A DNA stretch of 64,000 nucleotides from Streptomyces sp. NBC_01476 (lineage in GTDB: Bacteria > Actinomycetota > Actinomycetes > Streptomycetales > Streptomycetaceae): positions 8,263,001 to 8,327,000 of the forward strand of contig NZ_CP109446.1 of assembly GCF_036227265.1 (NCBI RefSeq). Reading direction: 5' to 3'. A program made the position numbers and the translations under genes. How positions within the stretch are numbered: the first letter of the stretch is position 1; each line of letters begins with the position of its first letter. The notes under the pieces are model-generated. The model saw only the letters and a list, made by a program, of their open reading frames with translations, did not search any database and had not been told where the DNA came from. Positions 40,940 through 47,898 of the stretch are shown in pieces.

Positions 40940-42766
40940 ATGACGACCGAGCTGCCGTTTGACGACGTCCGGGACTTCGAGAACGCCGACCGCGGGTTCG
41001 TCGCGGGCCCCGCCGCACCGCAGGTGGCCGACGCCCGCGGGGCGGTGGTCTGGGACACCGACGCGTACGCCTTCCTGGAGGCGGACTGCCCCCCGACCGC
41101 GGACCCGAGTCTGTGGCGGCAGGCACGCCTGTGCGCCCGCAGCGGCCTGTACCAGGTGACCGAGGGCGTCTACCAGGTACGCGGCCTGGACATCTCCAAC
41201 ATGACGCTGATCGAGGGCGACCGCGGGGTGATCGTCGTCGACCCCCTGATCTCGGTGGAGACCGCCGCCGCGGCCCTCGACCTGTACCGGCGGCACCGCG
41301 GCCGGCGCCAGGTCACCGCGATGATCTACACCCATCCGCACGCCGACCACTTCGGCGGCTCCCGGGCGATCGTCCCCTACGGCAGGGAGAGCGACATCCC
41401 GGTGCTGGCACCGGCCGGCTTCCTGGAGCACGCGGTCAGCGAGAACATCTACGCCGGCGGTGCGATGTCCCGCCGCGCCGTCTACATGTACGGCGTCGGG
41501 CTTCCCAAGGGCCCGGCCGGGCAGATCGGCACCGGCCTGGGCGGCGTGACCTCGTCCGGCACGGTCAGCCTGGTCCCGCCGACCATCGACGTCACCCACA
41601 CCGAGCAGGAGGAGACGATCGACGGGGTGCGGATCGTCTTCCAGCTCACCCCCGGGACCGAGGCACCGGCGGAGATGAACTTCCTGCTCCCCGGCCACCG
41701 GGCACTGTGCATGGCCGAGAACGCCACCCACACCCTGCACAACGTCCTCACCCTCCGCGGCGCGGTGGTCCGTGACGCCCGCGTCTGGGGGCAGTACCTG
41801 AGCGAGACCATGGACGTCTTCGCCGGGCAGGCCGATGTTGTCTTCGCCTCGCACCACTGGCCCACCTGGGGCGAACCGGAGGTCACCGAGTTCCTCACCG
41901 CCCAGCGCGACGCGTACGCCTACCTGCACGACCAGACCCTCCGCCTGCTCAACCGCGGCCTGACCGGACCGGAGATCGCCGAGACGATCACCTTGTCGCC
42001 CGCCCTGGAGCGGACCTGGTCGGCCCGCGGCTACTACGGCTCGGTCTCGCACAACGTGAAGGCGATCTACCAGCGCTACATGGGCTGGTTCGACGGCAAC
42101 CCCGCCCACCTGTGGGAACACCCCCCGGTCGAACTCGCCAAGCGCTACGTGGCCGACTACGGGGGCGTGCGGGCGATCACCGAACGGGGCCAGGAGTACG
42201 CCGCACAGGGCGACCTCCGCTTCGCCGCCACGCTGCTCAACCACGCGGTCTTCGCCCACCCCGGCAACGCCCAAGCCCGCGAGGCACTGGCGTCGGTCTA
42301 CGACCGGCTGGGCCACGGCGCCGAGAACGCCACCTGGCGCAACTTCTACCTCACTGGTGCGATGGAGCTGCGCGGCACCCTCGCCAAGGTCTCCGTCGAC
42401 CCGGCCAACCCAGAAGTGGCGATGGCCATGACGGTCGATCAGCTCATCGACTCCCTCGCCGTCCGCATCGACGGCCCCCGGGCCTGGGACACCGAACTCA
42501 CCATCGACTGGCACCTCACCGACGAGCAGCGCATCTGGCGCCTGACCCTCTCCAACGGCGCCCTCACCTACCGCTCCGCCCGCGCCGCCCGCCGCCGTAC
42601 CGGCCGCCCCGACCTGACGATGACCCTCACCAAGCCCCAGCTCCTCGCTGTCCTGGCCGGTCACGGCCTGGACACCGTCACCACCCAGGGCGACCCGACC
42701 GCCCTCACCCGCCTGACCGCCCTGCTGGACACCCCCGACCCGAACTTCCCGATCATCACCCCCTGA
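40940..42766 (+). CDS. SdsA-type alkylsulfatase (metallo-beta-lactamase fold)
   Basis: The 608-residue enzyme hydrolyses linear alkyl sulfates such as SDS-like detergents. The zinc motif THPHADHFGG gives His132, His134, Asp136 and His137. Later ligand regions are LLPGHRALCMAENATHTLHN and FASHHWPTWG, typical for SdsA1/BDS1. The middle helical dimerisation domain (YYGSVSHNVKAIYQRYMGWFDGNP) and the C-terminal SCP2-like lipid-binding domain are complete. No signal peptide is visible, so it acts in the cytosol unless exported by another route. It starts at ATG 40940 after a relatively AT-rich promoter region. A truncated LysR gene, a remnant of an SdsB-like regulator, abuts its 3' end. Confidence 0.94.
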   Translation: MTTELPFDDVRDFENADRGFVAGPAAPQVADARGAVVWDTDAYAFLEADCPPTADPSLWRQARLCARSGLYQVTEGVYQVRGLDISNMTLIEGDRGVIVVDPLISVETAAAALDLYRRHRGRRQVTAMIYTHPHADHFGGSRAIVPYGRESDIPVLAPAGFLEHAVSENIYAGGAMSRRAVYMYGVGLPKGPAGQIGTGLGGVTSSGTVSLVPPTIDVTHTEQEETIDGVRIVFQLTPGTEAPAEMNFLLPGHRALCMAENATHTLHNVLTLRGAVVRDARVWGQYLSETMDVFAGQADVVFASHHWPTWGEPEVTEFLTAQRDAYAYLHDQTLRLLNRGLTGPEIAETITLSPALERTWSARGYYGSVSHNVKAIYQRYMGWFDGNPAHLWEHPPVELAKRYVADYGGVRAITERGQEYAAQGDLRFAATLLNHAVFAHPGNAQAREALASVYDRLGHGAENATWRNFYLTGAMELRGTLAKVSVDPANPEVAMAMTVDQLIDSLAVRIDGPRAWDTELTIDWHLTDEQRIWRLTLSNGALTYRSARAARRRTGRPDLTMTLTKPQLLAVLAGHGLDTVTTQGDPTALTRLTALLDTPDPNFPIITP

Positions 42767-42968
42767 GCCGCCCGGACCGCCGGGAGCCGCCGCCGCGGGG
42801 CGGGCGCGGCACCCGCCCGATCAGCCGCACGCCCAGGGCCCGTTCCAGCGCCTGGAACTGGTGCGACAGGCCCGGCTGGGTGACATGCAGGAGTTCCGCC
42901 GCCCGGGAGAAGGACCCCTGCTCCACGATGGCCACGAAGTACTCCGGTTGCCTCAGCGTGACATCCAT
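42756..42968 (-). pseudogene. Truncated LysR-type regulator (HTH only)
   Basis: The first 50 codons encode an intact LysR helix-turn-helix (MDVTLRQPEYFVAIVEQGSF, then RAAELLHVTQPGLSHQFQALERALGVRLI). The sequence then turns into an Arg/Gly/Pro-rich stretch of 20 codons and stops; the 200-residue effector domain is missing. The frame overlaps the alkylsulfatase 3' end by 11 bases. This looks like a deletion remnant of a regulator. SdsA enzymes in other bacteria are controlled by adjacent LysR proteins (SdsB), so it may be what is left of one, or of a regulator for the divergent MDR gene. Confidence 0.8.
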
Positions 42969-43102
42969 GCGCTGAGCTTGTGCAAAACCGAAACTGCCGT
43001 CGTTGGACACATGGACCAGCCCGGCGAATGCTGGAGGAGGAGCCGGGCACCGCACGTAGCAGGAACCGCCGGAACCGTCCGCACCGCACGAAGGAGCACA
43101 CG

Positions 43103-44104
43103 ATGAGCACGATGCGCGCGATCGCGTCCTACAGGGGTCTGCCGATCGACGACCGGGAGAGCCTGCAGGACGTCGAGGTCCCCACTCCGCAGGTGGGTCC
43201 CCGGGACGTACTGGTCCGGGTGCAGGCGGTCTCGGTGAACCCGGCGGATGTGAAGTCCCGCGCCGGCCTGGCGCCGACCACCGAGCCGCGGATCCTCGGC
43301 TTCGACGCGGCCGGCGTGGTGGAAGCCACCGGGCCGGAAGTCACCACCCTCTCGGTGGGCGACGAGGTCTGGTACGCGGGCGACATCACCCGCCCCGGTG
43401 CCAACGCCGACCTGCACGCCGTGGACGAACGGATCGTCGCCCGCAAGCCCGCCTCCCTCAGCTTCGCCGAAGCCGCCGCGATGCCGCTCACCACGATCAC
43501 GGCCTGGGAGACGCTCTTCGAACGGTTCGCGCTGACCAAGGACTCCACCGGCACCCTGCTGGCGCTGGGCGCGGCCGGCGGTGTCGGCTCGATCATGATC
43601 CAGCTCGTCAAGGAGCTCACCGGGGTGCGGGTGCTCGCCTCCGCCACCAGGCCCGAGTCCCAGGAGTGGGTGAAGCAGCTGGGCGCCGACGGGATCGTCG
43701 ACCACCACGACCTCGTCGCCTCCACGCGGGCGGTGGCCCCCGACGGCGTCGACTATCTCTTCAGCCCGCACTCGCGCGGCAACATCGAGGCGTTCGCCGA
43801 GATCGTGCGGCCCTTCGGCCACATCACCGCGATCGACGAGCCCGAGGGGCTGGATCTGCTGCCGCTGAAGGCCAAGAGCATCGCCTGGCACTGGGAGTTG
43901 ATGTTCACCCGGTCCATCTTCCGGACGCCGGACATGTTCGAGCAGAAGAAGCTGCTGGAGACCGTCGCCGGGCTGGTCGACGACAAGCGGATCCGGACCA
44001 CCCTGACCCGGACCATCGACGACTTCTCCGCCGCCGGCCTGCGCGAGGCCCACCGCCTGGTCGAGTCCGGCCGCAGCACCGGCAAGGTCGTGGTCACCCG
44101 CTGA
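43103..44104 (+). CDS. MDR superfamily oxidoreductase (zinc-binding alcohol dehydrogenase-like)
   Basis: A 333-residue medium-chain reductase: MRAIASYRGLPIDDRESL, VQAVSVNPADVKSRAG, GFDAAGVVEATG, cofactor loop LLALGAAGGVGSIMIQLVKE. Catalytic zinc ligands are absent, so it belongs to the quinone-oxidoreductase/enoyl-reductase-like branch despite the common database name. SPHSRGNIEAFAEIVRPFGHI is typical of the YhfP-like subgroup. AAGGAG lies 8 bases before ATG 43103. It diverges from the LysR remnant, which probably was its regulator or that of the alkylsulfatase. Confidence 0.9.
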   Translation: MSTMRAIASYRGLPIDDRESLQDVEVPTPQVGPRDVLVRVQAVSVNPADVKSRAGLAPTTEPRILGFDAAGVVEATGPEVTTLSVGDEVWYAGDITRPGANADLHAVDERIVARKPASLSFAEAAAMPLTTITAWETLFERFALTKDSTGTLLALGAAGGVGSIMIQLVKELTGVRVLASATRPESQEWVKQLGADGIVDHHDLVASTRAVAPDGVDYLFSPHSRGNIEAFAEIVRPFGHITAIDEPEGLDLLPLKAKSIAWHWELMFTRSIFRTPDMFEQKKLLETVAGLVDDKRIRTTLTRTIDDFSAAGLREAHRLVESGRSTGKVVVTR

Positions 44105-44233
44105 TCCCGCCACCGCCGTCGGCCGGGGGCGCCCCCCGGCCGTACCGCACGGCGGACGTACGCCCGCGAACGCCTTCCCCTTGCACGGACCTTGACGGAC
44201 TCCGCCCGGGTCGCCAAGAATCGAGCCGATTCT

Positions 44234-44245
44234 GACAACGTTGTC
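44234..44245. promoter_or_regulatory. LacI-type operator GACAACGTTGTC
   Basis: A perfect 12-bp palindrome GACAACGTTGTC, with flanks TCT...GGA, lies 26 bases before the start of the secreted multidomain enzyme gene. It has the central CG and the form of LacI/GalR-family operators. No LacI gene is present in this window. Confidence 0.65.
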
Positions 44246-44270
44246 GGAACGCTTCGAGGAGGGACCTCCC

Positions 44271-47200
44271 GTGCCCCACGATCCCGCCGGACTCGGCAGG
44301 CGCCGTTTCGCCCAACTCGCCGGACTGACAACCCTGCTGGCCGCGGCGCCGCTGTCGCTCGGCGAAGGGCGGGCCGTCGCAGCCCCCCTGACAGGGCCCG
44401 GTTCCACGGCGGCCCAGGCACTCGCGCCCGGCCAGGACCCCGTCGCCGACGCCTACTACCAGGCCCTGCTCACCCACACCCGGTGGGCCGAGACCCAGTG
44501 GAACACGACGGCCGGCCACTACACCGCCACCGACTACGGATTCGCCGTCGTCCTCGGCAACGCCGTCCTGCTGACCCGGGGTCCGTACGACGCGGACCGC
44601 GCCGGCACCGACCGGGCGACGCTGCTCTCCCGCACCCTCGCCACGATCGAGCACTTCGCCGCGTCCAACCGCCTCACGGGCGGTACGGAATGGGGCCGGA
44701 CCCTCTTCTTCGACACGACCTTCCAGCTCTACTTCGTGCTCGCCGCGCGGCTGCTGTGGGACCGACTGGACGCCGTCACCCGGCAGAACATCGACACCAT
44801 CGTGCGCGAACAGGCCCAGTTCACCACGTCGCTCGGCACCGCCGCCGACCCCGCCTCGGCCGGCTGGACGACCAACGGACTCACCGGCGGCTTCGTCGGT
44901 GACACCAAACTGGAGGAGATGGGCGTCTACGCCCAGTCCCTCGCCCCCGGACTCGCCTGGGCGTCCGACGATCCCCGCAGCGCCGACTGGAACGCGGCCT
45001 TCGGACGGTGGAGCCGCAACGAGACCGGCCTGCCGGCCGCCGACCGGGCCAACCCGGCACTGGTCGACGGCGTCCCGGTGAACGCCAACACCGCGCAGAA
45101 CCTGTACGACACCTTCATCGTCGAGAACCACAACTCCTTCGGCCCCCACTACCAGGAGGAGCTGTGGCGGACCTCCGGCCGTAACGCGGTCCACTTCATC
45201 ACCGCGGGACGCCCGTTGCCGCAGGTCCTCACCGCGCAGCCGAACGCCGGGCCGCTGTGGCGCACCCTGCTGATGGTGATGAGCGACGCCGGCGAACCCC
45301 TGATGCCCATGGTCGCGGACCGCGAGCACCTGTACGGCCGCGACGTCATCCCGCTGGCCTTCCTCGCCCAGGTCACCGGAGACCGGGCCGCCGCCTGGGC
45401 GGAGGCCGCGATGGCCGCCCGGCTGGCCCCCTACCAGGCGTACCAGCCGGTCTACCGGCTGGCGAAGTTCTCCGGCGAGGCGAAGTACGAACCGGAGGCC
45501 AGGGCCGAAGTCGCGATCAGCTACCTGCTGCACGAGTGGCGGTCCCGGAACGGCGGGGTCGTGCGACCGCTCCCGGACGACGAGATGTTCGCCCGTGCGA
45601 GCGGGGTGAAGGACTTCGGCACCGGCCCGGGCCTGGTCGCGCACCAGACGCCGGCCGCCTGGGCCGCCTCGGTCAGCAAGCCGGGGTTCGTGAAGTTCGC
45701 CTGGCAACCCGCCCACGACGACTGGCTGTTCGCACTGAGCGGCGGTACCCCGATGTTCCTGCCGTCCACCGGCGCGAAGGTCGTCAAGCGCGCGGTGACC
45801 ACCTACCGGAAGGTGCGCGACGGGCTGGACGCGACGGCCACCGTGCTCAGCCTCGACTCGGGGTTCGCCGGCTTCACCACCCTGCCGTCGGGCGCCGTGG
45901 TCTACGCCACCAGCGGCACCGCGGCCGGCGAGGGCCATCTGCAGATCCAGAACCTGACCATGCCCGGCGTCGCCGGGCTGGACGGCAGCCGGACCTACAC
46001 CGCCGCCGAAGGCACCGCCGAGGTGGCCTCGCAGGACAGCGGGAACACCGGGCCCGGCACCGGCGCCCGGGTCGACGAGGTGCCGCTGTCCCGCGCCTCC
46101 TACCGCTACGTACGGATGCAAGGCGTCTCCGGGAACCCGCAGTACGGCTACTCGCTCTTCTCCTTCGAGGTCCGCGACGGCGCCGACGGCCCCGACCTGG
46201 CCAGGGGAACCACCGCCACCGCCTCGTCCGCCGACACCGGCAAGGGCGCCGCGCTGGCGGTGGACGGCGACCCGGCCACCCGCTGGGCCGTCGCCGTCGC
46301 CGAACGCACCCGCGGCGACAGCTGGCTCACCGTCGATCTGGGCCGGGCCACCGCGTTCGACCGCGTCACCCTCAGCTGGGAGACCGCCTCCGGCCGCGCC
46401 TACCGCGTCCAGGGCTCCCAGGACGGTCAGTCCTGGACCGACCTGGCACGCTTCCCGGTGGCCGACCTCACCAGCCGTGGCGGCTGGCTCTGTGTCGACG
46501 GCCGGGCCGGACTCGTGGTGCGCGGCGCGGCCAACCCGCTCTCGGTCTACGGCGACCTGGTGGTCCTGTCCGACGGCCCCGCCGAGCCCCTGGTCGTCGA
46601 GGGGCTGCCCGCGTGCGGCCCGGCCGAGGCCAGAGCCGCCGCCGCACAGGCAGGTCCGACCGCGCAGCACCCCGCGGTCCGGGCCGGCACGGCGGGTGGC
46701 CACCTCAGCCTCTTCAACCTCTCCGCCGGCCCCGTCACCACGGTCGTGTCGGTCCCGGGGGAGCCCACCCGGGTACGGCTCTTCGCCGGCCACCAGACGG
46801 TGACCGCGACCGGCACCGACTACAAGGCGGAGCTGGACGGGGCCTGCGCGGCGGTCGCCGCGACGCGCTTCACCCTGCGCTCGCGCACCGGCGGCCGGGT
46901 CCCGGCGGGCATCGAGGCGTATGCCGCCGACGCGGCGACCGTAGAGCTCAGGGGACCGGACTGCCGTCTGGTGGTCACCACCCCGGGCGGCCGCAGCGTG
47001 CCGGTCGAGCTCCGCAGGGGACGTACCGCCCAGGTGACCGTCCCCGGCACCACCCCCTTCCCGCTGGCCGACGCGGCGCTGGGCTGCGAGACCTTCCCCA
47101 ACGGGCCGCTCCCCACCGGCATGTCGGACCCCGCCGCCGCTGTCGACGGCGACCCGGCGACCTCGTGGCGCCCCGGCCCGTCCCACGGCCGGATGGTGGT

Positions 47201-47444
47201 GGACCTCGGCTCCCCGACGCCGCTGCGCCAGGTGCGCGCCCAGTGGACCGGTGGCCGTGTCCCCGCCGCGGTGGTCGAGTTCAGCACCGACGGGCTCACC
47301 TACACCGCCGCCGGCTCCCTGCACACCCGTGGCCGCACCGCCACCCGCGACATCCGTACGACCGCCCGCTATGTGGCCCTCACCGTCCCCGGCTGGACCA
47401 CGAGGCACGCGGCCCTCGCCGGGCTGTCGGTGGTTCCGCAGTAG
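44271..47444 (+). CDS. Secreted multidomain glycan-active enzyme candidate with two discoidin domains
   Basis: The 1057-residue protein starts at GTG 44271, with GAGGAGG upstream. A twin-arginine signal (GRRRFAQLAGLTTLLAAAPL) sends it out in folded form. Residues about 50-330 are all-helical with TNGLTGGFVGDTKLEEMGVYAQSLAPGLAW and NHNSFGPHYQEE; this resembles the alpha/alpha-toroid of heparinase- or chondroitinase-like polysaccharide lyases, but I cannot point to catalytic residues with certainty. Beta-rich regions follow. Two F5/8 type C (CBM32-like) domains lie at about 600-770 (VDGDPATRWAVAVAE, WLTVDLG) and 935-1057 (VDGDPATSWRPG, MVVDLG). A LacI operator controls it, suggesting induction by a saccharide. 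Confidence 0.82.
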   Translation: MPHDPAGLGRRRFAQLAGLTTLLAAAPLSLGEGRAVAAPLTGPGSTAAQALAPGQDPVADAYYQALLTHTRWAETQWNTTAGHYTATDYGFAVVLGNAVLLTRGPYDADRAGTDRATLLSRTLATIEHFAASNRLTGGTEWGRTLFFDTTFQLYFVLAARLLWDRLDAVTRQNIDTIVREQAQFTTSLGTAADPASAGWTTNGLTGGFVGDTKLEEMGVYAQSLAPGLAWASDDPRSADWNAAFGRWSRNETGLPAADRANPALVDGVPVNANTAQNLYDTFIVENHNSFGPHYQEELWRTSGRNAVHFITAGRPLPQVLTAQPNAGPLWRTLLMVMSDAGEPLMPMVADREHLYGRDVIPLAFLAQVTGDRAAAWAEAAMAARLAPYQAYQPVYRLAKFSGEAKYEPEARAEVAISYLLHEWRSRNGGVVRPLPDDEMFARASGVKDFGTGPGLVAHQTPAAWAASVSKPGFVKFAWQPAHDDWLFALSGGTPMFLPSTGAKVVKRAVTTYRKVRDGLDATATVLSLDSGFAGFTTLPSGAVVYATSGTAAGEGHLQIQNLTMPGVAGLDGSRTYTAAEGTAEVASQDSGNTGPGTGARVDEVPLSRASYRYVRMQGVSGNPQYGYSLFSFEVRDGADGPDLARGTTATASSADTGKGAALAVDGDPATRWAVAVAERTRGDSWLTVDLGRATAFDRVTLSWETASGRAYRVQGSQDGQSWTDLARFPVADLTSRGGWLCVDGRAGLVVRGAANPLSVYGDLVVLSDGPAEPLVVEGLPACGPAEARAAAAQAGPTAQHPAVRAGTAGGHLSLFNLSAGPVTTVVSVPGEPTRVRLFAGHQTVTATGTDYKAELDGACAAVAATRFTLRSRTGGRVPAGIEAYAADAATVELRGPDCRLVVTTPGGRSVPVELRRGRTAQVTVPGTTPFPLADAALGCETFPNGPLPTGMSDPAAAVDGDPATSWRPGPSHGRMVVDLGSPTPLRQVRAQWTGGRVPAAVVEFSTDGLTYTAAGSLHTRGRTATRDIRTTARYVALTVPGWTTRHAALAGLSVVPQ

Positions 47445-47462
47445 GGCCTGCCCGAAAACCGA

Positions 47463-47499
47463 GGCCGGTGGCCGCCCCCGAAGAGGGCGGCCACCGGCC
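47463..47499. terminator. Strong terminator hairpin
   Basis: GGCCGGTGGCCGCCC (47463-47477) pairs perfectly with GGGCGGCCACCGGCC (47485-47499) over 15 bases with a 7-base loop, 19 bases after the secreted enzyme's stop. No T-run follows. Confidence 0.85.
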
Positions 47500-47573
47500 T
47501 GCGGCGGGTGCGCGCGGATGTCCTGGTCCCGGACGTTCAGCGGATGTCCCGGCCACGGACGTTCACACGGACG

Positions 47574-47723
47574 TCAGCGGTTGAGCAGCCAGTCCACCAG
47601 GGCCCGGGCCGCACCGGAGGCGGCGCCGGCCGCGATCCGGCCGATGAGCTGCCCGCGCCAGGCGCGCGCGGTGGTGAGGACGGACTTCCTGGGCGTGCCG
47701 GGCGTTGCGGGCGTGGCGGGCAT
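47574..47723 (-). CDS. Small basic amphipathic protein, 49 aa
   Basis: ATG 47723 is preceded by GGAGGAG, and the 49-residue product starts MPATPATPGTPRKSVL, then an amphipathic/hydrophobic helix (GQLIGRIAAGAASGAARALVDWLLNR). It is basic and could bind membranes or nucleic acid. It diverges from the STAND regulator across 175 bases. I do not recognise the family; the ribosome site supports expression. Confidence 0.55.
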   Translation of the reverse strand: MPATPATPGTPRKSVLTTARAWRGQLIGRIAAGAASGAARALVDWLLNR

Positions 47724-47898
47724 GGCGGTCTCCTCCGGGCGGGCCGAGCGGCGGAGTGCGGTCGGCGGTGCGGCCATAGCCCGGCTTCCGGGTGGTTTCC
47801 GGCGAAGTCCCGCCGGGCCAACGGGTCGTGGATACGCTGGCCGGACAGGGGGCGCGCACTTTTCCGGGTGGAGGTCAGTCCGGAAGGCGGAGGCGGGG

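Noticed and set aside
42756-43102. Insertion sequence causing the LysR truncation
   Set aside because: No transposase, terminal inverted repeats or target duplication was seen around the breakpoint; simple deletion is enough.
44094-47408. 1104-codon open frame on the minus strand
   Set aside because: It mirrors the secreted discoidin-domain protein; composition is low-complexity Gly/Arg/Val, and no start signal is present.
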